DNA of 64,000 bases from Aquimarina amphilecti (GTDB taxonomy: Bacteria > Bacteroidota > Bacteroidia > Flavobacteriales > Flavobacteriaceae), in NCBI RefSeq assembly GCF_900109375.1, contig NZ_FOAB01000003.1, positions 515,728-579,727 of the forward strand, in the 5' to 3' direction. Below are positions 9,699-17,988 of this stretch, piece after piece. Below the pieces are notes generated by a model. It ran no database searches and was not told the origin of the DNA. It saw only the letters and a program-made list of their open reading frames with translations. The position numbers and the translations under genes were made by a program. The stretch's first letter is position 1. Every line of letters starts with the position of its first letter.

Positions 9699-10478
9699 TT
9701 ATTGTTCAATCCATTTTCTAAAATCCGAAGTAGTAGAAGAACTAGTCATCACCTTTTCCTTAACACCTTTTAGTTGTATTAACAATCTGTTTTTAAAATG
9801 ATTCTCAATTGTTTCTATGTATTCTATATGTATAATCTGACTTCTATTAATTCTAAAGAATTTTTTAGGATTCATTTGCTTAGTTAAAACTCCTATTTTC
9901 TCTAAAATTGGATGAGTTTTGCCAAATGAATCTGTAGCGACACAAAAATCCCCAGAAGCTGCTAGCAGACTTATATCAACAACATTTAACAATTGAATAC
10001 CTTTACTTCGCTTGATAACAAAACGTTTTTTATATTCATCTTGTCCCTGTTGTATTGCTGATTTTAGCGCATTAATTGTCGTGTTATCTAAAGAATTATA
10101 GGTTCCTTGTTTAAATAATGATTGATATTTTTCTAGAGCTTTTTTAAAATCTTCTCGAGAGTATGGTTTCAAAATATAAGCTATTCCATTGGTGTTAAAA
10201 GCTTGAAATAAATAATCATCATGAGCTGAACAAAAAATTATTGGACTCTCTACCTTTATTCGATTAAATAGATCAAATGATATACCATCTAACAACTGAA
10301 TATCAGATAATATGAAATCATATGTGTTTTCGACAAGGAATTTTTCTCCTTCCGAAACAGAGCGTGACCAATCATGTAAAACAGGCTCACCAAAAAAAGT
10401 AACTAAATGTGATACCAGTTTTTGATATGCGGGAATTTCATCCTCCAGAATTAAAATAGTCATAGTTTTATGATTCAT
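9699..10478 (-). CDS. LytTR-family response regulator
   Basis: 259 aa response regulator. Receiver domain residues 6-125 has acidic pocket LEDE, phospho-acceptor Asp59 (ILSDIQLLDG), and the LKPYSREDF switch. A LytTR DNA-binding domain occupies about 150-259 (FVIKRSKGIQLLNVVDISLLAASGDF region and FFRINRSQIIHIEYIE). The gene starts inside the end of the kinase gene (11-nt overlap); an alternative ATG at 10463 would remove the overlap and start at MTILILEDE. It forms a two-component pair with the LytS-type kinase just upstream and likely regulates the receptor operon it belongs to. Confidence 0.93.
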   Translation of the reverse strand: MNHKTMTILILEDEIPAYQKLVSHLVTFFGEPVLHDWSRSVSEGEKFLVENTYDFILSDIQLLDGISFDLFNRIKVESPIIFCSAHDDYLFQAFNTNGIAYILKPYSREDFKKALEKYQSLFKQGTYNSLDNTTINALKSAIQQGQDEYKKRFVIKRSKGIQLLNVVDISLLAASGDFCVATDSFGKTHPILEKIGVLTKQMNPKKFFRINRSQIIHIEYIETIENHFKNRLLIQLKGVKEKVMTSSSTTSDFRKWIEQ

Positions 10479-11481
10479 TACTTAATTGAACTATAGGAAT
10501 TGAAACTTTAAATTCGGTATCAGTACTAGTAACCTGAACTTCTACATCTGATAATAACTTATAACGAGTTTTTAGATTCTTCAATCCCGTTCCAAATGAT
10601 TCTTCCACTGATTTAATTTTAGACTTAGTATTAATAACAGTTAACCAGTTTTTCTCTATAGTTACTAATACATTGATGGTTTTATCATTGTCAATTCTAT
10701 TATGTTTTACAACATTCTCAAGCAATGTTTGTATAGCTCCAGTCGGAAGAAATTTATCTCTAAGTAATACTTCTTTTTTTATTCGAAAATTATAGTCATT
10801 TCCAAACCTGGTTTCTATTAAAAAAATATAGTTTTCTGCAAAAGAAATCTCTTCAGAAAGCTCCATAACCTCAGCATCTTTAGTTTGAATCAAATACCGA
10901 TAAATGAGAGATAGACGATTGATATATTCTTTTGCTTTTGTTGTATCACTATCGATTAGAGCATCCAATGTATTCAAATTATTGAATAAAAAATGAGGGT
11001 CTATTTGAGATCTTAGCAGCTTCAATTCATTTTCTTTTTGCTGTTTCTGTACATTAAAAAACTGAGCCTGTCCTTCATAGAATTTTTTAGCTAATAGAAT
11101 CCCAAAAACGAAACCGGCATCATCTGACAATCTAAAAAAACTTTGAAGTAAAAAATCATACCATTTTGGAAACTTATCCCAATCTCCATTACCTGTCCAA
11201 TATCCCGAGACAAAATCAATAGCACCAAAAAAGCATAGAATAACAAGACCTAGAACTACAAATTGAATATATTTTTTTTGTTTTACTATAAAACTTGGAA
11301 TAAGCCAGTACATAAAAATCAAAATGATAACAAAAGATAGTATTGCAGCTAAAGGAATATCAATTAGATACTCTATCAGAAGATTTTCTGAACGGTAATA
11401 ATCAATACAATTAAAAAAAATCGTGACAGCATATACAATGATAATTACTAAGTAGTCCGATCTATTTAATCTAGTATCCAT
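10468..11481 (-). CDS. LytS-type sensor histidine kinase
   Basis: 337 aa. Four hydrophobic segments (about residues 11-28, 40-62, 73-92 and 120-133) form a membrane sensor, followed by a short coiled coil and the His_kinase/HATPase module with the phospho-acceptor His163 in RSQIDPHFLFNNLN and a G-box near LLENVVKHNRID...GTGLKNLKTRY. No extracytoplasmic sensor domain is visible, so it probably senses a membrane or lipid-borne cue, or a signal carried by neighbours. It lies 3 bp after the serine hydrolase gene and overlaps the LytTR regulator gene. Confidence 0.93.
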   Translation of the reverse strand: MDTRLNRSDYLVIIIVYAVTIFFNCIDYYRSENLLIEYLIDIPLAAILSFVIILIFMYWLIPSFIVKQKKYIQFVVLGLVILCFFGAIDFVSGYWTGNGDWDKFPKWYDFLLQSFFRLSDDAGFVFGILLAKKFYEGQAQFFNVQKQQKENELKLLRSQIDPHFLFNNLNTLDALIDSDTTKAKEYINRLSLIYRYLIQTKDAEVMELSEEISFAENYIFLIETRFGNDYNFRIKKEVLLRDKFLPTGAIQTLLENVVKHNRIDNDKTINVLVTIEKNWLTVINTKSKIKSVEESFGTGLKNLKTRYKLLSDVEVQVTSTDTEFKVSIPIVQLSNES

Positions 11482-11484
11482 AGT

Positions 11485-12696
11485 TTAAACCTTCTGATTT
11501 TTATACTTCCTAATACGCTTAATCATTTTTCTTATTACTAGTATTACAATTAGAATGAGAAAAACTGAAATCAACATCAAAGTTATATACAATTTAGTTC
11601 TACTTGGATCGGCTGCCATATAAAAGAGCACGTCTTGTCCTAATTGCTCTCCATATTCAGAATTAGTAAATAAAACATATCCCCAATCCTTTTTGGGATC
11701 CAAAAGAAACCAACTAGTAAACCCTATATTATTTCCTCCGTGACAGTAAATATCAGTAAAAGGCAGCAATATATTTGTAAAACCAAGTGTATATCTAACA
11801 TCAAAATCATCATAAGGAACTTTAGAATGGGGTTTGAGTAACTCCTCATAACTTTTCTCTGATAACACTTCCTCATTCATGACAGCAATCATCCATTTGG
11901 AAAAATCTAATGATTCTGAGTGAATAGAAGCAGGTGAAGAAAAAATTCCATCTTCTTTTTTTACCCAATAATTATTCTTCCAATCTACCCAGTCATTATT
12001 TTCGTCATATGGTTCTGCTTTATGTTTTCTGGTATAATTATTCTGAATGTAGACAGAATGTTCCAACCCTACTGATTTCCCAATTCGCTTCTGAAACTCC
12101 GCTTCCAATCCGTCATCATCAGTATTTAAAATATGTTTTAATACTTGAGTTACATATTGATAACCTTCTCCAGAGTAAAAATAATCCGTACCTGGTTCAA
12201 ACTGAATTTTTAGAATCTTATCATCATCATCCTCACGCCAATTCTGAAAACCAGCCTGATGACTTAATGCCATTCGTGCCGTAATCTTTTTATACCGTTT
12301 ATCATAAGCGATATCAGGATATTCTAAATATTGATACAATGGTTTATCTAAATCAAGTAATCCTTCTTCAACAAATGTCATTACAAAAAAACCAAATACT
12401 GGTTTTGACATAGAAGCTCCTTCAAAAATTGTTTGTTTTGTTACCGGTAAATTCTTTTCTACATTAGCATATCCATCAACTTTATGATACACTACTGCTC
12501 CATTATTTATTACTGCAATAGAAATCCCCGGAATTTTGTATTCATTCATTTTAGCCTTTATAAAAGCATCTAATGAATCTTTTGGTATATCAAAACCTAG
12601 GTAACTATCTATTACATCACCGTCTTTAGAAGCACAACTTATAAAAAGACAACCAATTAGAACAATAACGCTAAACTGTTTTATAAACTTTATCAT
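11485..12696 (-). CDS. Membrane-anchored serine hydrolase (beta-lactamase/class C fold)
   Basis: 403 aa lipoprotein with a lipobox (LFISC, Cys21), a class-C beta-lactamase/D-Ala-D-Ala-peptidase-like catalytic domain and a C-terminal transmembrane helix (about 373-392) with a basic tail. The SxxK motif is SMSK (Ser95-Lys98), the second motif is Tyr-containing YSGEGYQYV and the third is HGG (HGGNNIG). These enzymes cleave peptides, esters or beta-lactams; the substrate cannot be told. It is the second gene of a four-gene operon, 11 bp after the outer-membrane receptor, and precedes the kinase by 3 bp, which suggests that its product may feed the sensor. Confidence 0.88.
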   Translation of the reverse strand: MIKFIKQFSVIVLIGCLFISCASKDGDVIDSYLGFDIPKDSLDAFIKAKMNEYKIPGISIAVINNGAVVYHKVDGYANVEKNLPVTKQTIFEGASMSKPVFGFFVMTFVEEGLLDLDKPLYQYLEYPDIAYDKRYKKITARMALSHQAGFQNWREDDDDKILKIQFEPGTDYFYSGEGYQYVTQVLKHILNTDDDGLEAEFQKRIGKSVGLEHSVYIQNNYTRKHKAEPYDENNDWVDWKNNYWVKKEDGIFSSPASIHSESLDFSKWMIAVMNEEVLSEKSYEELLKPHSKVPYDDFDVRYTLGFTNILLPFTDIYCHGGNNIGFTSWFLLDPKKDWGYVLFTNSEYGEQLGQDVLFYMAADPSRTKLYITLMLISVFLILIVILVIRKMIKRIRKYKNQKV

Positions 12697-12707
12697 ACTA
12701 CGTTATT

Positions 12708-15074
12708 TTAATTTTTATCGTCTATTCTCTGCTGTTCATCTTCAGACACATTACTTCTGTTTTTCTTTTTGCTAAACTTAGAACCAAAATTATAATTTAG
12801 CTGAAAAAATATATTTTGTCTTGGCCAATTATTTACAATAGTTGCATTCACATTGTCATAATTAATAGCACCATAAAATTTTCTATTCAGAATTTCTTCA
12901 AATTCTATACTAACCTTTAAACGGTCATTCATAAACTTCTTACTTATAGCAACATCTATTCCTGCGATCCATTCATAATCTATTTGTCCTTCTAAACCAC
13001 CCGTAGAATAATATCCAGATACTTCAGAATTTATCCCCCAAGGTAATTTATACTCTGCGCTAGTATACCACGTTAAACTCCATTTTGATAAATCCAACGC
13101 AGGTGTTAACCTTTCTGACTTGTATTCATTATAATTTACAATTATTCCTGTATACCCATCTAATCCCTTTATAAAATCCAATGGTCCAAATAAGCTTGCT
13201 GTAAAATTATTGTTTTCCGCAAGGTTTATAACTGAACGAGAAGTTTCTGCCGATGTATCATTTTGAGTAATAATCTCAAATAAAGCATCTTTTGTTTGTC
13301 CATAGCTAACACTAAAAAAAGGCTGGTCTTCATAAGTAAGATTAAAACGGAAGCTATTAGTAAAGGCCGGTTTTAAGTTTGGGTTCCCTTCTTCAAAAGT
13401 AAATGGGTCATAATAATACACAAATGAATTTAAAGAACTATATGATGGTCTTTGTATTCGATAACTATACGCTACATTAGCCCCAAGTTCTTCAGTTATT
13501 TCTCTCCCTAAACTTACACTTGGAAATAATTTAGAGATCTTTCTGGATCTTGTTTCACTCTGAGTGATCGAAGTTCCTTCTGTATCACTTTCTTCCCAAC
13601 GTAATCCACCTGAAAAAGACCATTTATTATATTTTGCATTAAACTTTGAATACACAGCCAAAATACTTTCATCTATTAAGAATCGATTACTTTGGTTTGC
13701 ATTATCTATAAATTCTCCTTGGTCATTTTCGGTAAAAGCCTGTAGATCACTATCAGAATTTACCTGCGAATACTTTGCTCCAGCTCCCCAACTAAAATCA
13801 TCATTTTGTGTTCTTTTATAATCTCCTTTATAAGTAAATATTTCATAATTAGCATCTTGAAAATATCGCTGATCATCATAATCTACTATACTTTCTTCGG
13901 TTTTAAACAGATTATTTTCGTTTTCAAAAGTATAATCAATATAATTAAAATCTAATGTTACTTTATTCTTTTCATTATCATATTCATAATAGGGGTTTAC
14001 AGTATAAGTAACCCTATCTCTGTCATAACTATTATCCGTCAATAATGAAGTTGATGATAAACCATTGATAATTGTTGTATTATTTTTTGTAACTCTATCT
14101 GATAACGACTGAATTCGATTTGCATTTAAGCCAATTGTATTTTTATCATTCACATAATAATCAAAACCACCACTTACCCTAAAAGTTTCTGGATCATACG
14201 GCGAAATAGATGTTTGATTATAAGTCTCATCTAATACCTGCCTTGATATAATTAAATCTTCTCGCCAAGAAGACTTATTGTAACCTGCACTAGCCTGCCA
14301 ATTTAATTTATTTTTATAGCTAGCTACAGATGCACTAGTCCCATAAGTAAAATCATCGACATATCCGATTGTACTTTTTATATTTCCATGAGTACCTAAT
14401 TTTACATTCTTCTTTAAAATAACATTAATTAATGGTCCAGACCCTTCCGCATCATATTCAGCTCCTGGTTGTTGTATCAGCTCTACTCTAGCTATATTGT
14501 CAGCTGGCATTTCTCTTAAGAGAGATGAAACATCCATATAATCTGTTGTTTTTCCATTGATCAATATTCTTATATTTCCTTGTCCTCCATAATTTAAACT
14601 CCCATTGGTTACAATCACTCCTGGAATTTTTTTCATCACATCCTGTAGATTTGTATTAATCATTTCAGATTTTTCGATATCAACAATTAATTTTTCCGCA
14701 GTTTGTTTGATAATTGGTTTTTTATAAGTGATCAATACCTCATCTAGTTGTTCTGATTGTAATACAAAATTCATTGACAATTCTTTCCTTTCATCACTAA
14801 AGCTAAAGGCTTCTGACACCTTACTTTCATAACCCAACAGGGATACTTCGATTCGGTAGACACCTGCTTTAATGTTTTCGAAAAAATACGCTCCCTTTTC
14901 TCCTGTGGCCATAGCTGAAATAGCTTGATCTACTTTATCTTGATAAAGAATAACATTAGCAAATATTAAGGGCTCTTGATTTTGATCAATGATACTCCCC
15001 GCAATAGAGTTTTGAGCACTTATCGTTTTTACTATGACAAGCATAATAAAGAATAGTGTTTTTTTGATTTCCAT
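12708..15074 (-). CDS. Outer-membrane beta-barrel receptor with carboxypeptidase-regulatory-like domain
   Basis: 788 aa. Signal peptide (1-20), a carboxypeptidase-regulatory-like domain (about 21-110), a TonB-receptor-like plug (about 120-220, with VMKKIPGVIVTNGSLNYGGQGNIRILINGK) and a large beta-barrel of the OMP_b-brl_3 type ending with a polar KKNRSN tail. Such proteins take up peptides, siderophores or other ligands, or act as outer-membrane signal receptors. It heads an operon with a serine hydrolase and a LytS/LytTR two-component pair. An upstream TAnnTTTG element probably drives the operon. Confidence 0.9.
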   Translation of the reverse strand: MEIKKTLFFIMLVIVKTISAQNSIAGSIIDQNQEPLIFANVILYQDKVDQAISAMATGEKGAYFFENIKAGVYRIEVSLLGYESKVSEAFSFSDERKELSMNFVLQSEQLDEVLITYKKPIIKQTAEKLIVDIEKSEMINTNLQDVMKKIPGVIVTNGSLNYGGQGNIRILINGKTTDYMDVSSLLREMPADNIARVELIQQPGAEYDAEGSGPLINVILKKNVKLGTHGNIKSTIGYVDDFTYGTSASVASYKNKLNWQASAGYNKSSWREDLIISRQVLDETYNQTSISPYDPETFRVSGGFDYYVNDKNTIGLNANRIQSLSDRVTKNNTTIINGLSSTSLLTDNSYDRDRVTYTVNPYYEYDNEKNKVTLDFNYIDYTFENENNLFKTEESIVDYDDQRYFQDANYEIFTYKGDYKRTQNDDFSWGAGAKYSQVNSDSDLQAFTENDQGEFIDNANQSNRFLIDESILAVYSKFNAKYNKWSFSGGLRWEESDTEGTSITQSETRSRKISKLFPSVSLGREITEELGANVAYSYRIQRPSYSSLNSFVYYYDPFTFEEGNPNLKPAFTNSFRFNLTYEDQPFFSVSYGQTKDALFEIITQNDTSAETSRSVINLAENNNFTASLFGPLDFIKGLDGYTGIIVNYNEYKSERLTPALDLSKWSLTWYTSAEYKLPWGINSEVSGYYSTGGLEGQIDYEWIAGIDVAISKKFMNDRLKVSIEFEEILNRKFYGAINYDNVNATIVNNWPRQNIFFQLNYNFGSKFSKKKNRSNVSEDEQQRIDDKN

Positions 15075-15103
15075 AACTTTTCGTTTCTTGATTGATGATG
15101 GAA

Positions 15104-15111
15104 CAAATGTA
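15104..15111 (-). promoter_or_regulatory. TAnnTTTG element of the receptor operon
   Basis: On the minus strand this reads TACATTTG, matching TAnnTTTG, about 30 bp before the ATG of the receptor. The -33 box is not obvious. Confidence 0.45.
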
Positions 15112-15201
15112 GATTCACACTATCGTATTATAAAGTAGATTCTGTCCAATCGGGTCAAAAAACAGCTGAATGCGTCTATTTTTACTACTAGGTTATAAAA
15201 C

Positions 15202-15233
15202 AAAAAAAGAGGAGCATTCGCTCCTCTTTTTTT
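15202..15233 (-). terminator. Bidirectional terminator
   Basis: Perfect 14-bp stem (15202-15215 with 15220-15233) around the loop ATTC, with an A7 run on one side and a T7 run on the other. It ends the repressor gene on the minus strand and insulates it from the receptor operon. Confidence 0.9.
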
Positions 15234-15253
15234 ATATATTATGGATAAAATAA

Positions 15254-16012
15254 TTATCCCAACTTTTCCTTCATTCTAAATAATTCTTGTTCTATCATCT
15301 GTAGTTTCCCTTCCATCCCATCTGCAAATTCAGGGATACGTTTACAAAACACATAGCGCACTCTCCACATTTCTTTAATTTCAGAAATTGGATATTCATC
15401 ATCTTCGATATTTTTATGATCCGCACGTAATACAACACTATTTTTGGTAATGTACAGCCTTCTAAAGATTAGTTTAGTATCTGTTAAAGCAACCACTAGC
15501 GTTCCATTATTCAGTTTCTTAATAACATCTGATGGTACTTGCTCTCCAATCACTATATCTTTTGGATAGAATCCTTGATCATGATTAGTCATTTCTAAAT
15601 TTAATACTGTATAACCTCTAAAAATTTTAGCTGGATTCACCGGTAATTGAATCGTAGGGAGTTCTTTGACAAAGTTTTCTTTACCATATAATGATATATA
15701 CTCACTAGATGTACTTTCCGTAATACAAGGAATCAAGGCAAACTGTTCACGCTTTACATCTTCTGCATATGTTGTAAGATCTCCCTTAAATTTTAAAAGC
15801 TCATTTACGGTTAACTCACTAGTTAACAACTTATCTATTTCTATGCTAAAATAATTAGCTATTTTAATTATCGTATCTATCTTAGGCTCACTTCTACCCT
15901 CCTCATAAGCGCCTAAAGTCCCTCTTTTCAGGTCAAAAAGCTCAGCAAAAGCTTGCTGACTTAAACTTTTAACGCTTCTAATTTTTTTAATATTTTTTCC
16001 AAAAAATGACAT
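15254..16012 (-). CDS. XRE-type repressor with S24-like C-terminal domain
   Basis: 252 aa. An XRE helix-turn-helix (residues about 5-60: IKKIRSVKSLSQQAFAELF..RGTLGAYEEGRSEPK) is joined to a LexA/CI-like S24 beta domain (about 130-220). In S24 peptidases the catalytic serine lies in a GDSMxP motif; the matching place here reads NHDQGFYPKDIVIGE and has no serine, so self-cleavage looks lost. The start at 16012 (MSFFGKNIKK) is chosen over an in-frame TTG at 16033. It faces the PspA-flotillin operon across a 326-bp gap and is its obvious candidate regulator; the short helix at the end (EGKLQMIEQELFRMKEKLG) may dimerise. Confidence 0.88.
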   Translation of the reverse strand: MSFFGKNIKKIRSVKSLSQQAFAELFDLKRGTLGAYEEGRSEPKIDTIIKIANYFSIEIDKLLTSELTVNELLKFKGDLTTYAEDVKREQFALIPCITESTSSEYISLYGKENFVKELPTIQLPVNPAKIFRGYTVLNLEMTNHDQGFYPKDIVIGEQVPSDVIKKLNNGTLVVALTDTKLIFRRLYITKNSVVLRADHKNIEDDEYPISEIKEMWRVRYVFCKRIPEFADGMEGKLQMIEQELFRMKEKLG

Positions 16013-16338
16013 TTTTGCTAATTTTATTTGCAATTATAAAAATTTATTGTACTTTTACACTAACAATATTAGCTAATATATTTATTAAATGCTAATTTTA
16101 GTAGAAATACTTTTTATAAGTATATAGATTTTGGGCAAAATCGAAACATTTACTAAAAACTTTAGCAAACAACTAATTCATTAATCCTAAAACAACAACA
16201 TACCCATGATATCCTTAGTACAGTACATTGTCAATTTAGCCGTCGATATAGTAGAAAAGTTATCTTACTTTTTGTAATATTGATACTAGGTCAGAAACAA
16301 GAAATAAATTACTAATAATCAATCAAAACAACCATCAC
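16013..16338. other. Divergent control region of the stress island
   Basis: Region between the repressor and the first plus-strand gene. The 11-bp repeat TGCTAATTTTA occurs at 16016-16026 and 16090-16100, and a TTAGCTAA palindrome sits at 16069-16076 between them; these are candidate repressor sites. A 23-codon ORF lies at 16206-16277. Confidence 0.5.
16206..16277 (+). CDS. Possible 23-aa amphipathic peptide
   Basis: ATG to TAA ORF of 23 codons, starting MISLVQYIVNLAVDIVEK and ending in five residues of which four are hydrophobic or aromatic. Polar residues Ser3, Gln6, Asn10, Asp14, Glu17/Lys18 recur every 3-4 positions, so a helix would have one polar and one hydrophobic face, as in membrane-active peptides such as phenol-soluble modulins. 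It has no clear ribosome-binding site, but few genes here do. It could be a leader peptide, a membrane-active peptide or chance. Confidence 0.35.
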   Translation: MISLVQYIVNLAVDIVEKLSYFL

Positions 16339-16734
16339 ATGCAAGATCACTTCCAACTGGTGAAAGATTACTTATTGAAACTTAATTTTAACATCATTCA
16401 CGAAAACAGTGGCGATGGAATTATTATGATCAGTAAAGAAAATGAAGGAATTAAAAATCTAATTATTGGTGTAGCATTACCAATATTAATTATTGAACAG
16501 CATATTTTCAATATTAAAAACAAAAACGAACTGGTATATCGCAGTTTACTGCAAAAAAACAGGGATATCGTTCATGGAGCTTTTGTTCTGGATGAAACTG
16601 GAGAAAAGGTAATCTTTAGAGATACTTTACAGTTAGAAAATCTTGATTTAAATGAATTAGAAGGAACTCTAAACTCTTTAAGTCTATTATTAAGTGAATA
16701 CTCGCAACAAATTATAAATTTTTCAAAATATTAA
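16339..16734 (+). CDS. YjfI/Tir-chaperone-like small protein
   Basis: 131 aa, soluble, alpha/beta. Layout (helix, three or four strands, long helix, strand, C-terminal helix) resembles the type III chaperone/YbjN fold that is often named molecular chaperone Tir in Bacteroidetes. It also resembles enterobacterial YjfI (DUF2170) in length, the central IIEQHIF strand, the RSLLQKNRDI segment and its position directly ahead of a PspA homologue (YjfJ). It probably binds PspA or a membrane client. It is the first long gene of the island and ends 4 bp before pspA. Confidence 0.7.
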   Translation: MQDHFQLVKDYLLKLNFNIIHENSGDGIIMISKENEGIKNLIIGVALPILIIEQHIFNIKNKNELVYRSLLQKNRDIVHGAFVLDETGEKVIFRDTLQLENLDLNELEGTLNSLSLLLSEYSQQIINFSKY

Positions 16735-16738
16735 TATT

Positions 16739-17452
16739 ATGAACTTTTTCAAAAGACTATTTAAAATAGGTGAAGCAGAAGCACATTCTGCTATCGATAA
16801 GATGGAAGATCCAATCAAAATGACTGAGCAAGGAATACGAGATATGAAAATTGATCTCGAAAAAAGCTTAGAAGCTCTAGCTCAAGTAAAAGCATTAGCT
16901 ATCCGTTCTAAAAATGACACCGAAGAGTTTGCTGCAAAAGCTGAAGATTATCAGCAAAAAGCAATGCTTATTCTTAAAAAAGCACAAAATGGAGATTTAG
17001 AGAGCGTAGAAGCTGATCGATTAGCAAAAGAAGCATTGATCAAAAAAGAAGAATCCCTACAGCATGTAACTCGTGGTAAAGTTGAAACAGAAAAATTCGA
17101 AGGTTCTGTATCTCAGTTAGAAAAGAATGTAGGAGAAATCAAACAGAATATAAGCAAGTGGGAAAATGAGTTAAAAACTCTAAAAGCAAGAGTAAAAGTA
17201 TCTGCAGCTACTAAAAATGTAAATAAACAAATGGCAGAAATTGATAGTTCTAGTACAGTATCTATGTTAGAAAGAATGAAGGATAAGGTCAATCAAGAAG
17301 AAGCTTTAGCAGAAGCTTATGGAGATATCGCTAATGCATCAAAATCTATAGATGATGAGCTTGACAAAGCTGTTGATATTACAAAAACGAATGCAGAAGA
17401 TGATTTAGCTAAGCTAAAAGAGCAATTAGGCCTGAATAACAAAAAGAAATAA
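16739..17452 (+). CDS. PspA/IM30 family protein
   Basis: 237 aa, almost entirely alpha-helical coiled coil, as in PspA/Vipp1 ESCRT-III-like proteins. The N-terminal amphipathic helix (MNFFKRLFKIGEAEAHSAIDK) and the DPIKMTEQGIRDMKIDLEKSLEALAQVKALA segment match the family (each in part). Such proteins bind stressed inner membranes, form rods and help keep the proton-motive force. No PspF/B/C genes are nearby; instead the neighbours are flotillins and an NfeD-like protein. Confidence 0.92.
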   Translation: MNFFKRLFKIGEAEAHSAIDKMEDPIKMTEQGIRDMKIDLEKSLEALAQVKALAIRSKNDTEEFAAKAEDYQQKAMLILKKAQNGDLESVEADRLAKEALIKKEESLQHVTRGKVETEKFEGSVSQLEKNVGEIKQNISKWENELKTLKARVKVSAATKNVNKQMAEIDSSSTVSMLERMKDKVNQEEALAEAYGDIANASKSIDDELDKAVDITKTNAEDDLAKLKEQLGLNNKKK

Positions 17453-17517
17453 AAGCTACTAATACCCAGACACTTTTAGTCCATTCAGCAAATTATTAAC
17501 AAAAAAACTAATAAATC

Positions 17518-17832
17518 ATGGTAACATCTACGACAGAAAAGATACCTAATAAAGAAGTAATTCAAATTTTAGGAATAGCAAGAGGAAGTACAGTGAGAGC
17601 AAGAAATATTGGTAGAGATGTTTTTGCAGGACTAAAAAACATAGTTGGTGGAGAAATTGAAGAGTATACTAAACTACAAGCGCAATCCAGAGAGCAAGCG
17701 TTGCGCCGAATGAATCAGGATGCGCAACGATTAGGAGCGGATGCAGTTATTAATGTGCGATTAACAACTTCTATGGTGATGCAGGGAGCATCAGAAATTT
17801 TAGCATATGGAACTGCAGTAAAACTTAAATAA
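17518..17832 (+). CDS. YbjQ/UPF0145 family protein
   Basis: 104 aa, matching the YbjQ family (heavy-metal-binding-domain-like, pentameric in known structures). Characteristic stretch: GIARGSTVRARNIGRDVFAGLKN, then EQALRRMNQDAQRLGADAVINVRL, shown here in part. No signal peptide; cytosolic. Function unknown; members often sit beside membrane or metal-stress genes. It sits between pspA and the NfeD-like gene. Confidence 0.92.
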   Translation: MVTSTTEKIPNKEVIQILGIARGSTVRARNIGRDVFAGLKNIVGGEIEEYTKLQAQSREQALRRMNQDAQRLGADAVINVRLTTSMVMQGASEILAYGTAVKLK

Positions 17833-17839
17833 TGAGGAT

Positions 17840-17956
17840 ATGGAAATTTTATTTGTAGGACTTTTTTGGGCATTTCTGATTACCTCTTTGATCTACTTAA
17901 TTATTCGAAGAATTAAAGTTTACAAAACAGAAGATTTTGAAAAGAGAGATAACTAA
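17840..17956 (+). CDS. 38-aa single-span membrane peptide
   Basis: Small ORF beginning MEILFVGLFWAFLITSLIYL, one transmembrane helix (about 4-22) followed by a basic and then acidic cytosolic tail ending in EKRDN. It fills the space between the YbjQ and NfeD-like genes exactly (8 and 32 bp gaps) in the same direction, which supports it being real. Possibly an accessory of the membrane complex formed by its neighbours. No family known to me. Confidence 0.6.
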   Translation: MEILFVGLFWAFLITSLIYLIIRRIKVYKTEDFEKRDN

Positions 17957-17988
17957 ATATTTTTTTAATTAACTAAATAACTAAGACA

